Assembly: GCA_009823395.1 (NCBI GenBank)
Contig: CM020510.1
Location: 3,985,273 to 4,049,272 of the forward strand
Origin: Thamnaconus septentrionalis
Taxonomy: Eukaryota > Chordata > Actinopteri > Tetraodontiformes > Monacanthidae
Length of the DNA: 64,000 bases
Direction: 5' to 3'
In this document: positions 50,256 through 57,727 of the stretch, in pieces
How the letters are laid out: each line of letters opens with the position of its first letter
How positions within the stretch are numbered: the stretch's first letter is position 1
Notes under the pieces: generated by a model
Database searches by the model: none
What the model was told of the DNA's origin: nothing
The model's input: only the letters and a program-made list of their open reading frames with translations
Translations under genes and position numbers: made by a program

Positions 50256-51655
50256 AGTCTGGTTGCGCAGCTCGGATGGAAAGTGACGGCACCATATTTT
50301 ACGTAAGAATGGCAGCCTGGAGCAGCGAGAGTCCAAAACACACACACAGACACACACACACACACACACACACACAGCACTGCTGAGGTCAGATTCGACT
50401 CAGACGCTCTGCCCACACTGCAGTCGTCTCACCCAACCGGCAGAGAGAAAGAGAGAGAGAGAGAGTCATTGGGGAGTGTTTAGGTGTGTGGGAGAGAGAG
50501 AGAGAGACCTCCTTCGTTTGCGGCGGTCCGATTGCCGTGTTAACGAGAGGAAACTGTACAAAGCAGAGGAACAGAACCGGACAGAGGAAGAAGAAGAAGA
50601 AGAAGAGCCACAGGAAGAGTGAGGTCACTCGCAGCAGGCGGCCGGCGGGGAAACCAGACGGCCGGTGACATCTGTGACCGAGACTGAGAGTCTGAGAGAG
50701 TGTGAGAGAGTGAGAGAGAGTGAGAGAGAGTGAGAGAGAGTGAGAGAGAGTGTGAGACCTTCCGGAGGCAGTGGCCAAGAACAAGCTGCAGACTGGACAC
50801 CACATGCTTCACAGCGGCAGGAGGAGCAGGAGTGTTGAAAAGTTTCTTTAAAGGTCCCACAGGTTCTCCCAGACTCTGGTGAAGGGGCCTTCAAATATAT
50901 AAAACTATATACAAAGCAACAAGAGAAAACAACGAAAACTCTACGCAATCAGAAAACAGCATATCCGGCCCTGTTTGGAGAGGGGGGACGGAGTCAACGC
51001 CTATAACCTGGAGGAGGTGTCAGTGCCCTGTGTGACATCACAGCGGGCAGTTTTCAGGACAGACACGCTAAAAAAAAAGCAGTAGAAGAGGGGATTTTGC
51101 TTCGTATGAGACCTCAAAAGCATCAGGAAAAACAGCAAAGATGTGAAAGAAAAACTTGGTCATTGTCGTGCATCAAGACTGTTTAAAACAAAATGCCACT
51201 GGACTAAAAAGCGGAGCAGAGGGATTAATTCCCCCTCAGACTGTGCACAATTTCAAAGACCTCTGAAATTTCAAGTTTCAAACAAATTTCAAACTTCAAC
51301 ACACGATGAAATTTGAAAGTGTGAGTGAAGCAGTCGGACCACTCAGTTCTGATGCTCAGTTCTGATGAAACATTCATCAGAACGATGAAAGAGTCATGAA
51401 GAAACACGAGGAGCAGACGCACGCACACACACACACACACACACACCTGTACTTCATGCCGGTGTGTTTGCCCGTGGACTCCTTGAGCGAGATGTGTCGG
51501 GGGGTGAAGGAGCCGAAGCTGCGTGCGATGATGGCCACGGTGCGGAACTTGGCCCGGGCCTGGTTGACCACGTTGGGGCTGGTGGCGTTCTGCTTGCTGT
51601 GCTCGCCATTGCCGCGCTTCAGGTTGTGGTCGGTGCAGGCGATGGACACCTGCAT
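17584..51655 (-). CDS. kcnab1: Voltage-gated K+ channel beta-1 subunit, Kv-beta-1.1 form
   Basis: Cytoplasmic auxiliary subunit that binds the T1 domain of Kv1 channel tetramers; its N-terminus can act as an inactivating ball. Fourteen coding exons (51655 down to 17584) sum to 1194 nt, 397 aa, against about 401 in human. The N-terminus [13 protein letters not shown] carries redox-sensitive Cys7 of the beta-1.1 isoform. Residues from about 70 form the aldo-keto reductase barrel. The tetrad Asp115, Tyr120, Lys148, Asn188 sits exactly 30 above Kv-beta-2 Asp85, Tyr90, Lys118, Asn158. NADPH-contact residues also match: Thr86, Trp87, Gln93, Ser218, Arg219, Gln244, Trp273, Lys284, Ser355, Gln359. 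The C-terminus SKKDYRS is typical. All junctions are GT-AG except a GC donor after exon 10. First exons for the beta-1.2 and 1.3 isoforms were not recognised. The a/b fish paralogue is not assigned. Confidence 0.97.
17781..17845. repeat. (TG)n microsatellite in kcnab1 intron 13
   Basis: About 32 units, (CA)n on the transcribed sense, ending four bases from the exon 13 boundary. Confidence 0.97.
17850..17938 (-). CDS. kcnab1: kcnab1 exon 13
   Basis: Encodes [20 protein letters not shown] and on to GAIQ. Contains Ser355 and Gln359. The donor GTAGAC runs straight into a (CA)n array. Confidence 0.96.
18093..18395. repeat. Compound (TCTA)n/(TCTG)n tetranucleotide array
   Basis: About 300 bases of TCTA and TCTG units with occasional TCCA, in kcnab1 intron 12. 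A higher-order pattern recurs, with CCATCTGTCTATC lines near 18200, 18300 and 18340. Confidence 0.97.
18574..18694 (-). CDS. kcnab1: kcnab1 exon 12
   Basis: Encodes [20 protein letters not shown] and on to LPQLAV. The acceptor pyrimidine tract derives from a (CTCTTC)n array. Confidence 0.96.
18706..18782. repeat. (GAAGAG)n hexanucleotide array
   Basis: About 12 units in kcnab1 intron 11. On the minus strand it forms the pyrimidine tract ahead of exon 12. Confidence 0.97.
18879..18973 (-). CDS. kcnab1: kcnab1 exon 11
   Basis: Encodes [20 protein letters not shown] and on to SRASMK. Contains Trp273 and Lys284. The upstream intron is only 128 bases. Confidence 0.95.
19102..19222 (-). CDS. kcnab1: kcnab1 exon 10
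   Basis: Encodes [20 protein letters not shown] and on to LYHKI, plus one base of Gly267. Contains Gln244. The donor is GCGAGT, a GC-type site fixed by reading frame. The acceptor tract is a (CTT)n array. Confidence 0.96.
19235..19263. repeat. (GAA)n triplet repeat
   Basis: About nine units, reading as (CTT)n in the kcnab1 sense just upstream of the exon 10 acceptor. Confidence 0.95.
19323..19365. repeat. (GT)n microsatellite
   Basis: About 21 units in kcnab1 intron 9. Confidence 0.96.
19525..19585. repeat. (CA)n microsatellite
   Basis: About 30 units in kcnab1 intron 9. Confidence 0.96.
19708..19744. repeat. (TG)n microsatellite
   Basis: About 18 units in kcnab1 intron 9. Confidence 0.96.
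20087..20335 (-). mobile_element. MITE-like GCGTTTCC family, copy 1
   Basis: Ends in TGCGCAATTCTAGGGG...CATGGAAACGCAGCT. In reverse complement this matches the copy starting at 63211 over several blocks: the GCGTTTCCAT terminus, GAATTGCGCAA, CTCATGAG, a GTGTTTCCATG block, and the GTCACGTGAC/TTCACTT line. Lies in kcnab1 intron 9. The left limit is approximate. Confidence 0.7.
20845..20930 (-). CDS. kcnab1: kcnab1 exon 9
   Basis: Encodes [20 protein letters not shown] and on to MEIM. Contains Ser218 and Arg219 of the cofactor site. The acceptor lies against a (TG)n array. Confidence 0.96.
21299..22043. repeat. Large (GGA)n / (CTC)n purine-pyrimidine region
   Basis: A GGA-rich array (about 21299-21361) is followed after about 115 bases of ordinary sequence by about 565 bases of nearly pure CTC/CTT text with recurring TTCCCATCCTTCCC lines (21479-22043). 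It lies in kcnab1 intron 8. The long open frames across it are low-complexity artefacts. The two arrays are complementary to each other. Confidence 0.97.
22524..22610 (-). CDS. kcnab1: kcnab1 exon 8
   Basis: Encodes [20 protein letters not shown] and on to PME. Carries Asn188, last member of the catalytic tetrad. Acceptor GTGTGTCAG, donor GTGAGT. Confidence 0.96.
22728..22771 (-). CDS. kcnab1: kcnab1 exon 7
   Basis: Encodes [14 protein letters not shown], invariant in the family. Acceptor GTCTCCTCAG, donor GTAGAA. Confidence 0.96.
22888..22995. repeat. GGA/GAA-rich purine tract
   Basis: About 100 bases of interrupted GAGGA units in kcnab1 intron 6. Confidence 0.9.
23078..23132. repeat. (TG)n microsatellite
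   Basis: About 27 units in kcnab1 intron 6. Confidence 0.97.
23297..23365. repeat. (ATC)n triplet repeat
   Basis: About 22 units with one ACC interruption, ending within ten bases of the exon 6 donor. Confidence 0.96.
23374..23418 (-). CDS. kcnab1: kcnab1 exon 6
   Basis: Encodes [14 protein letters not shown], including catalytic Lys148. A (GAT)n array begins within ten bases of the donor GTGAGT. Confidence 0.96.
23492..23529. repeat. (AC)19 microsatellite
   Basis: Ends seven bases from the exon 5 boundary, in intron 5. Confidence 0.96.
23536..23580 (-). CDS. kcnab1: kcnab1 exon 5
   Basis: Encodes [14 protein letters not shown]. Cys137 replaces the Gly usually seen in KKKGWRR of mammalian Kv-betas. 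A (TG)n array starts seven bases after the exon end. Confidence 0.95.
23754..23833 (-). CDS. kcnab1: kcnab1 exon 4
   Basis: Residues 98-123 plus two bases of Arg124. Carries the catalytic Asp115 and Tyr120 in FDTAEVY. The acceptor follows a TG-rich array. Confidence 0.96.
23838..23887. repeat. (CA)n microsatellite
   Basis: CA array with one TCA interruption, starting five bases from the exon 4 acceptor. Confidence 0.95.
23888..27069 (-). other. kcnab1: kcnab1 intron 3, main body
   Basis: No coding segment recognised. It contains TG arrays (about 24177-24202, 24357-24470 interrupted, 26641-26674) and a GGC/GCA-rich stretch near 26240-26270. An AT-rich block near 25150-25230 carries CTAATTTCTATTAG-like text that resembles regulatory DNA. 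Nothing else can be named. Confidence 0.6.
26641..26674. repeat. (TG)n microsatellite
   Basis: About 16 units in intron 3. Confidence 0.95.
27070..27107 (-). CDS. kcnab1: kcnab1 exon 3
   Basis: A 38-base microexon encoding [13 protein letters not shown]. Contains the cofactor-contact residues Thr86, Trp87 and Gln93. The acceptor pyrimidine tract is a long (CT)n array. Confidence 0.95.
27113..27186. repeat. (GA)37 microsatellite at the exon 3 acceptor
   Basis: An uninterrupted GA array, (CT)n in the kcnab1 sense, that ends five bases before the CAG|G acceptor of exon 3 and forms its whole pyrimidine tract. Confidence 0.97.
27357..27386. repeat. (ATC)n triplet repeat
   Basis: About ten units in intron 2. 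Confidence 0.93.
28649..28690. repeat. (GT)21 microsatellite
   Basis: Uninterrupted GT array in intron 2. Confidence 0.96.
29073..29116 (-). CDS. kcnab1: kcnab1 exon 2
   Basis: Forty-four bases encoding [15 protein letters not shown] plus one base of Gly85, the start of the barrel core. Acceptor CTTGCAG, donor GTAGGT. Confidence 0.95.
29202..29276. repeat. (GCT)25 triplet repeat in kcnab1 intron 1
   Basis: Twenty-five uninterrupted GCT units, (AGC)25 on the transcribed sense, 86 bases upstream of exon 2. The longest pure triplet array in the window. Confidence 0.98.
30140..30188. repeat. (CA)n microsatellite
   Basis: About 24 units in intron 1. A second array lies at about 30258-30285. Confidence 0.96.
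32152..32187. repeat. (AC)n microsatellite
   Basis: About 18 units in intron 1. Confidence 0.96.
33033..33115. mobile_element. MITE-like GCGTTTCC family, partial copy
   Basis: Shares CACCTGCAAACCGCAATTGT, the GTCAAAATTTTAGAGATAT line and the GGGAAACGCG end with the copy at 40300, but lacks the left terminus. Confidence 0.6.
33600..33790. promoter_or_regulatory. Candidate intronic enhancer (homeodomain-type cores)
   Basis: A block low in simple repeats with repeated TAATTA/TAAT cores (GCTAATTATCG, GTCTAATTATC, TTTAATCAAC, GTGAATTAG), the kind of text typical of vertebrate conserved non-coding elements. Inference from composition only; no alignment is available. Confidence 0.3.
38002..38040. 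promoter_or_regulatory. Inverted YY1-like motif pair
   Basis: AGCGCCATCTT (38002-38012) and its exact reverse complement AAGATGGCGCT (38030-38040) flank a 17-base spacer. AAGATGGCG resembles the YY1 core. The pair lies in kcnab1 intron 1. It may belong to an old repeat rather than act as a regulator. Confidence 0.35.
40300..40450. mobile_element. MITE-like GCGTTTCC family, short full copy
   Basis: About 150 bases bounded by AGCTGCGTTTCCATTAA and TTAATGGAAAAGCAGCT, a terminal inverted repeat with one mismatch in 17. The body contains GAATTGCGCAA and GGCAATTGTACTTTGTC. No open frame. A target-site duplication is not obvious. Confidence 0.75.
41436..41478. repeat. (AC)n microsatellite
   Basis: About 21 units. 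A second array of about 24 units lies at 41774-41822. Confidence 0.96.
41774..41822. repeat. (AC)n microsatellite
   Basis: About 24 uninterrupted units in kcnab1 intron 1. Confidence 0.96.
43361..43420. repeat. 9-bp tandem repeat (AGGTTCACC)n
   Basis: About six to seven head-to-tail copies of AGGTTCACC with single-base variants (AAGTTCACC, AGATTCACC). In the minus frame it reads as a Gly-Glu-Pro repeat, but no gene context supports translation. Confidence 0.9.
44106..44143. repeat. (AC)n microsatellite
   Basis: About 19 units. A second array follows at 44236-44278. Confidence 0.95.
44236..44278. repeat. (CA)n microsatellite
   Basis: About 21 units in kcnab1 intron 1. Confidence 0.95.
45741..45784. 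repeat. (AC)22 microsatellite
   Basis: Uninterrupted AC array in kcnab1 intron 1. Confidence 0.96.
46066..46205 (-). mobile_element. MITE-like GCGTTTCC family, inverted short copy
   Basis: About 140 bases from AGCTGTGTTTCCAG to GGTTAATGGAAACGGAGCT. Relative to the 40300 copy it is inverted: the GCGCAATTCTTGGGTTAATG block is the reverse complement of CATTAACCCCTAGAATTGCG with few changes. Confidence 0.7.
46691..46993 (+). CDS. Unrecognised 100-codon open frame in kcnab1 intron 1
   Basis: ATG-initiated frame of ordinary amino-acid composition, unlike the repeat-driven frames around it. It begins with a short hydrophobic stretch ([13 protein letters not shown], residues 4-16), followed by a segment of alternating hydrophobic and polar residues (about 21-76) that could be a helix or coiled coil. 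It ends about 15 residues after the [11 protein letters not shown] motif. I do not recognise a family. It might be a remnant of a mobile element or a chance frame. No splice partner or promoter is evident, and it lies antisense to kcnab1. Confidence 0.2.
   Translation: MITGQLLIGLGFALGYRQIRKTMAAVKGLQKLPVMIFEVGRAVGTQTLALSQLTHDVDNNMDVILEKLSALQRHMDRFDRFGDQNWQTGWLSLLGQDYSP
46970..46998. other. Perfect 10-bp hairpin
   Basis: TTGGGTCAGG and its exact reverse complement CCTGACCCAA surround a nine-base loop. It overlaps the end of the open frame at 46691. Confidence 0.6.
50214..50253. repeat. (CA)n microsatellite
   Basis: About 20 units. A second CA array lies at about 50339-50374. Confidence 0.95.
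50695..50755. repeat. GAGAGAGT-type tandem repeat
   Basis: Repeated GTGAGAGA units, purine-rich, in kcnab1 intron 1. Confidence 0.9.
51422..51446. repeat. (AC)n microsatellite at the kcnab1 exon 1 donor
   Basis: In the kcnab1 sense this is a (GT)n array whose first GT is the exon 1 splice donor. Confidence 0.96.
51447..51655 (-). CDS. kcnab1: kcnab1 coding exon 1 (Kv-beta-1.1 specific)
   Basis: Residues 1-69 plus two bases of Arg70: ball-and-chain N-terminus, then the conserved stretch [18 protein letters not shown]. The ATG (51653-51655) is in good context, GCAGCCATGC on the minus strand. The frame stays open upstream, but the start is chosen by match to the vertebrate MQVSIAC terminus. 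The donor GT is the first unit of a (GT)n microsatellite. Confidence 0.96.
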
Positions 51656-52450
51656 GGCTGCGGCGGTCAGTCGGCCGAGAGTCGGAGAAACAGATACTGA
51701 AGCGGAGGAGAGGACGAGGACGGAGGAGCTTTGGGAGGCTCTCAAAGAGGTTGGACCTTTTCTCGAGTCTCTTCTGTCTTTTTCTTCTACTTCTTCTTTT
51801 CTGGTCTTCAGCCGCTCACTTCCAACCACCGCTCGCTGTGAACTTGCATGGTGAGAATCAAAAGTCCTCCTCTCATGCTGTCTCTTCCATGTGGAGGAAT
51901 CTGCCCAGGAGGTCAGTCATCAAAACAAAAACAAAGAAGAAGGAGGAGGAGGAGAAGAAGAAAGAGAGAAAAGTCACAGAGTCCCTGGACGAAGGGGGGA
52001 TGTGGGAGTTGTTCCTGGTCGGTTCTCCCCGACTGGACGGTTGGAGCGGCTCAGTCGTTCGTCCCTGCGGCGGCTGGGGGAGAGTTCTGTGACGGGAGGA
52101 TGAAGAAGAGGAGGAGGAGGAGGAAGAGGAGGAGCTGGAGGAGGAGAGACGGAGCTGCGACCCGGCGAGGCTCAGCGCTCTCACTGCTCTGACTGGAGAG
52201 CGAGGGAGAGATAATAAAAACGGAGAGAGAGAGAGAGAGAGAGAGTGGGTGAGTGAGTGAGAGTGGTGATGGAGAGCAGGGGGAGGAGAGAGAGAGAGTG
52301 AGTGAAAGAGAGAGACGGAGCGGGGGTGGGGGAGGGAGGAGGGACTGTCAGATAGAAGCAGGCTGAGATGCCAACACCTTCTTCCTCTTCTTTCTTCTTC
52401 TCTCTCAACATCTTCCGCTAATTCTCCTCTCTTCTTCTCTTCCTCTCCGC
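51656..52450 (-). promoter_or_regulatory. kcnab1: Putative Kv-beta-1.1 5'UTR and promoter
   Basis: This is the sequence directly upstream of the kcnab1 ATG. It is strongly purine/pyrimidine asymmetric: GGA and GAA runs at 51942-51975 and 52098-52150, and (GA)n arrays near 52222-52244 and 52288-52320. No TATA box stands out. The transcription start and any 5' non-coding exon cannot be set from sequence. Confidence 0.4.
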
Positions 52451-52569
52451 GATGTTTGGCTTCCTCTCAGATACACGGATGCTGTTTTTTTTTTTCTTCC
52501 TCAGCGGAGGGAGCAGCTTCTTGGCCGGCGGCAGCACCTCCAGGAACAGAGCAGCATGTGCTGCAGCAC

Positions 52570-52577
52570 ACTCTCTC

Positions 52578-52613
<36 letters not shown>

Positions 52614-52623
52614 GCTCTCTCGC
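52570..52623. repeat. (CT)n microsatellite with CG interruptions
   Basis: CT array with three GCTCTC interruptions. Confidence 0.94.
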
Positions 52624-53148
52624 TACTTGGCTCACTCTCTACTATATTGCTCGTCCTTCTCCATTAAAAAAAAACACAAAAACCTGCCACTCATCTTTCA
52701 AGGTCCCTTCTGACCACCTAACACCTTTTTGTTAGCAGGGATCCAGCAGAGGGCGCCATAATCCACACGCAGCGATATAACGGCATTGAAAGATTTGGGA
52801 GGACACAGAGTGGAACGAAAACAAGCAGTTGCCCCGGAAACGTACGGCTGGACCAGGTGATATCAGGGTTTGTGTGTCGCATATCTTCAGTGATGATTTC
52901 ACAGCCCGACGTCTTCAGCAGTTTTCCATCTCCACTGAAAATCACTCCTTTCAATCCTGCAATCAAAATGAGCCTGGAACGTGGGAAACCAAACCAAAAA
53001 CACCTGTGCGGTGCTGTGTTTATATAATGTTTAGAACTCTGACCTCCCGCCTCTGACGGCGACTGAATGAAGCGCCAGAATTAAGATCAGATGAAGAGGT
53101 TGTCGACTGACTGGGCCAGCGAGACGGAAGAGATTTGGTTGTTGAATG

Positions 53149-53150
<2 letters not shown>

Positions 53151-53190
<40 letters not shown>
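53151..53190. repeat. (AGC)13 triplet repeat
   Basis: Thirteen uninterrupted AGC/CAG units in the kcnab1 upstream flank. Confidence 0.97.
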
Positions 53191-53191
<1 letters not shown>

Positions 53192-53390
53192 ACTGACTCC
53201 ACAAACAGATGCAACAACGCAACACACGTTTTTTTTTTTTACATGCGCTCATGCATTTGTTTCTTTGGTCTTGGTGTCATTGAGACACGGTGGCTGATGT
53301 GGTCAACCACAAATATCCTCCCGCTGGTTCTGCCTGTGTCAACCCAAAAGGCAGCGACTAATCAAAGCTAACAAGAGCAGGAAGGACGGA

Positions 53391-53399
53391 CGATGATGG

Positions 53400-53443
<44 letters not shown>

Positions 53444-53466
53444 GTGATGGTGATGATGATGATGGA
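53391..53466. repeat. (GAT)n triplet repeat
   Basis: GATGAT array with scattered GGT interruptions. Confidence 0.95.
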
Positions 53467-53553
53467 GGCGGAGGAGGAAGAGTGCAGAACTAGAGGCAGA
53501 ACAACAACAAAATAACAGCTGGAGAAAGCTGGTTTGTAGCTGCGAAGAGGGGA

Positions 53554-53557
<4 letters not shown>

Positions 53558-53610
<53 letters not shown>
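53558..53610. repeat. (TG)n microsatellite
   Basis: About 26 units. Confidence 0.96.
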
Positions 53611-53613
<3 letters not shown>

Positions 53614-53722
53614 TGTTTACAGAGCAAGGTGTTTATATTGTGCACTTCCCAGTAATTCTACAAGGGGTGTCAAACGAAGGTAAATGGAGCGTTTTGCTGG
53701 AGGGGTCCTCACCAGCCGCTGT

Positions 53723-53727
53723 GTGTT

Positions 53728-53802
<75 letters not shown>
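53723..53802. repeat. (TG)n microsatellite
   Basis: About 80 bases of TG with two TTTG interruptions near the start. Confidence 0.96.
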
Positions 53803-53805
<3 letters not shown>

Positions 53806-54314
53806 AATGCGTGTGCGCGCTGCAGGGGGGACATGCGTTATAAATGTCAGCGCTGCATTACTGAAAGTGTTTGCAGATTAGCATGTCATTATCCCGGAAC
53901 CAACAAACACAGTGTTTATCTGTTTGTCTCCCGTGGCAACAGATGTTTTCTTTTATGTTGTTTTTTTTTCAAGTGCTTTCAAAAAGACAGAACTATTATC
54001 GCTGCGAGCCAAGATCACGACAGTGGAATCAGTGGCATGCAACACAAAACACCCACCCATGAAAAAATTTGGCGCTTAAAAACAAAGAATTTCCAAACGT
54101 GTCAACGTTCCACTTTATGAACTCTTGGCACCTTTGTGTGACAAACAAGAACCAAGTCACACTGGTGCAGCACCAACATGCGAAAGTGACGCGAAAATAT
54201 CATGAAGCTACCTAATTAGCACACATGCCAAAAGTGTTGCAGCGATTGCCACCAGCGCAGTTCAGGAGCCTTCGCCAGGTACAAAAATAAAATAACCTTT
54301 TCACAGGAGGCGTC

Positions 54315-54317
<3 letters not shown>

Positions 54318-54375
<58 letters not shown>
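54318..54375. repeat. (AC)29 microsatellite
   Basis: Uninterrupted AC array. Confidence 0.97.
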
Positions 54376-54377
<2 letters not shown>

Positions 54378-54923
54378 CATATTCAGTCATGATCAGACAC
54401 CTCCTTTGATGCAAAACCCCACGTCTCTTGGATTTTCATTAATTAATTCTGAAAGTCTATTTAATTGAAATTAATTTAAAGCATGGAATATTTGGAGATC
54501 TTGAGAGGAAACAGCAGCATCAAGTGGTACGTTTTATATTGCAGCGCTCTTTCATTCACCCTCCCTCTCCCGAGTTTGCCAGAGAACTACAGTGGCTTGC
54601 GCACACAAAGCTCATCCACCTTCTTCTTTGTTGGTTTACTGAGGAGGCGAGCGTTCACCCTAAATACGAAGCGCGCTGTCAGATGACCTGGATTGTCCAC
54701 ACGGGGCTTCCTTAGAAATAATGCGGAGCAGGATGGCAGCTGACTGGGAGCAATACCCTTGATCAATGTATATTCTTATATATAGATGAGAATCATTCTA
54801 TGGGTAGGAAAACCAAATGATTTTTATTGTACTGCAAGTATACACTTTTATTAATGTATTTATGGGCAATATATAATTAAAAAAATCAAAAATCAGGGCA
54901 AATATTACACACTTACACAATTC

Positions 54924-54954
54924 ATTTAATTTAATTTAATTTAATTTAATTTAA
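54924..54954. repeat. (TTTAA)n pentanucleotide repeat
   Basis: About six TTTAA/ATTTA units. Confidence 0.92.
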
Positions 54955-55651
54955 GGCCTATTTTCATTTTTTAAGGCTTAGCTATACTTTATACTTTACA
55001 CTATACCTGAGATGTGAGCACTCACAGGGATGGACAGGTTTTGGGTTCACTGCTCAGTAGGCTCCACCTATTGCTCCTATCCAATCTTTCCCAGCAAGTC
55101 TTTGGCCAGCAAATCTTCCTCCCAGCGACTCCAGATCTATACCTGGTACAATAACAGCAGCTGCCCATTCCAATTAGCCCATTCATTAGCGCAACGGGTT
55201 TTACGGCTGGTGCTCAATCACATCTCAGAGACGCCGCCGAGGCTTTAGCCGTCTGCCCGCTGCATCAGCCTGGACAAGAACATGAAAACTATTTTGATGC
55301 GCTTCACTTTTATATTTGGCTTTATTTAAACAACAGATAATCCGGTGAGCTTTTTAAGGGATGAACTCGCTGCCAGGACGAAGTCATGAACGGCTTAATA
55401 ACTGGCAGGTAACCCTGTAGGATCAGGAGCTCCGCCAAGAGCCGCCCAGCGAGATAAAAATCAATGAAAAAAAAAAAAGAAGAAATGACTCACATTGTTT
55501 TCGCAGGCTGTATTTATTGATTTGACTTTAATAAAGCTATTGTTTCTTTATCCTTTCTTAAATATACCACCTGAGAACGCTTTTATTGTTGTGTCCCAGG
55601 GGGAAATTGGTTGACCTTAAAAGTAGAGCTGAATAACAGGAGAAACGCTGG

Positions 55652-55653
<2 letters not shown>

Positions 55654-55707
<54 letters not shown>
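55654..55707. repeat. (GT)n microsatellite
   Basis: About 27 units. Confidence 0.97.
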
Positions 55708-55708
<1 letters not shown>

Positions 55709-55847
55709 GATTCCTTCAGGAGATCAACTTTTGTCTTTATTTCCACCCCAGCTGCTTCGCCCTCTCGCTGCACAGCGAGCCGACGCTCCGAGCTTCGGAT
55801 CAATCACACAGCTAATGGAAAACCTGTTCGCTCCCCGGATCAATCCC

Positions 55848-55849
<2 letters not shown>

Positions 55850-55884
<35 letters not shown>
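55850..55884. repeat. (GCT)n triplet repeat
   Basis: About 11 GCT/CTG units ending in GCAGCTGCAG. Confidence 0.96.
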
Positions 55885-55885
<1 letters not shown>

Positions 55886-55978
55886 AGCTGCAGAGGACCC
55901 CCACACCAGTCCCTCACGTGAAATTGGATCCATCTTAAATCCTCCAATGTAATGAGGAAGGAAATAGTGCTGAGTGGA

Positions 55979-56002
55979 ATATATATATATATATATATAT
56001 AT
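55979..56002. repeat. (AT)12 microsatellite
   Basis: Uninterrupted AT array. Confidence 0.95.
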
Positions 56003-56049
56003 GTTACATATAGCAGCCAGGTGTGAGTGCAAACCCGCTGATGCATAAT

Positions 56050-56420
56050 ACATTTAATTTATAGGTGTGTTATTTATTTATTCAACGTGTCTAGTACTTA
56101 TAATTCATTTCTCCTAAAGCTCCTGTAAAACATTTATCACGCAATTAATTACATATTTGCTGCCCGAATAACGGCGACAGATGTATCGGTGTGAGAGAGA
56201 GAAATCAATAGTCATCAGTCAACACAAGGGAGAGTGCACTGGCAGGTGTTTTTTGCATTATTAAATTAGCCTAATTGAAAGCAACACACTCGCCGCTCAG
56301 GGCCGCTCAGTTAAAGGGACAATGCTGATAATTGAACAGGGATCAATACGGACGTCCGTCTCTTCTGATCGTCTCCCCAGCTCCTCTGCTGCTCAGCTCA
56401 AATTAGCTCCACTAGTCTGT
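56050..56420. promoter_or_regulatory. Candidate conserved non-coding block
   Basis: AT-rich, repeat-poor sequence with several homeodomain-type cores (GCAATTAATTAC, TTATTAAATTAGCC, CCTAATTGAAAG, TGATAATTGAAC, CAAATTAGC). Inference from composition and position upstream of kcnab1. Confidence 0.3.
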
Positions 56421-56786
56421 GCAACCCTCAAACACTGCCAGGCCATTCACAAGTCTCGTCTTCCAGCAGGTTATGAATAATTTACGAAGGGGAGGGAGGG
56501 ATTGAATAAGTTCAACTTGTTCACACCCCTTTATTCCAGGTATGGAAGTCAAACTATTGTGCCGCTTTCTTTTCCAACATTGTATTGACTCTCCACGTTG
56601 AATCATCATTTTGTGTTGCATGTAAATATAATTTGCACGTTTGGAGCAAAATCACTACGACTACTACTGGACTGCACATTTGGCTTGCCGTGCCGATTGG
56701 CCAAATACATTTTTCCAGTTTTACGCACAGCTGAGCAGGTGTAGCAGACCCAGTGGAAGGATAGAGTAGTGCGTCTTCATCAAGGT

Positions 56787-56827
<41 letters not shown>
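56787..56827. repeat. (AC)n microsatellite
   Basis: About 20 units. Shorter CA/TG arrays follow at 56912-56937 and 56972-57000. Confidence 0.95.
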
Positions 56828-56829
<2 letters not shown>

Positions 56830-57727
56830 ACAGCTGCTCTCTATACATACAGATGTGTGGGTGACTGTGTTTTTTTTGCCTGTGCACAGAATTTTGGAGG
56901 GGCAGAACCAAGTGTGTGTGTGTGTGTGTGTGTGTGTTTTGCCAGAAGCTGCAGCTGGAGGAGCGAGTCATGACACACACACACACACACACACACACAC
57001 TCAGGACTCCCGCGGTGCCCTACTTCTACACGGGTGTGCGTGTGTGTGTGTGTTTGAGTGTGTGTGTGTGCTCTTCCTAATGTGGGATCATGAGCTTCGT
57101 CAGCAGAAGTCGACAAACTGCCTCATGGAATCAGCAGAAAGCCGACAGCCGTCAGGAGGAGGCCGGGTTGTTTTATTCATGTGTTTTTGTTTCGACCGAT
57201 TCAAAGTTTTTAATGAGGTTTGTTTCCGACGACCTCTGCTTTGTTTTTCTTGGTCTCCCTGGTATTTTGCACGGTTGCAACTGCCAACACCTTCATACGT
57301 CCTGCAGTATTATAATAATGGATGAATGAATCTTTCGAGTTTTTGATTTTTTTTTAGAAAGCATCTATGGTTAAATCTGCTGAATAGATCAAATTCTGAC
57401 GCAAGCGCAGCACAAATTACAGCACCGACGACAGAGAGAGATTAATATCTGCTGCGTGCACTAGGGGGCCTCGCGCTGATGTAAACACAACGCCGCTTTA
57501 ATTATTGGGCCACTTCCTACAGCATTCATGAAGCGGTTCAACGGCCAAAGGGTGAGTGATTACAGAGATCTGCAATGCTGCTCGTGGCACCTCGTCAGCG
57601 GAGACCAATGCATCAAAAAAATCTCTGCACAACACATTGCCACTTTACAGCAACTAAATTAATCATAAGAAGAAAAACAAAATCGGCGAAAAGGTCCAAT
57701 AGTTTCGGGTTTATATCATATTTATAT

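Larger units (their letters stand above)
29117..51446 (-). other. kcnab1: kcnab1 intron 1 (22.3 kb)
   Basis: The largest intron, separating the isoform-specific first exon from the shared core. I find no further coding exon in it. It carries CA/TG arrays, a (GCT)25 array next to exon 2, partial and full MITE-like copies (33033, 40300, 46066), a 9-bp tandem repeat at 43361-43420, an isolated 100-codon open frame at 46691, and AT-rich blocks with TAATTA-type cores (notably 33600-33790) that look like candidate enhancers. The 34.0-37.2 kb and 47.3-50.1 kb parts show no recognisable feature beyond short simple repeats. Confidence 0.75.

Noticed and set aside
51656..51829. 58-codon N-terminal extension of kcnab1 in the open frame upstream of MQVSIAC
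   Set aside because: It would have to start at a GTG codon, not ATG; the vertebrate family starts at MQVSIAC.
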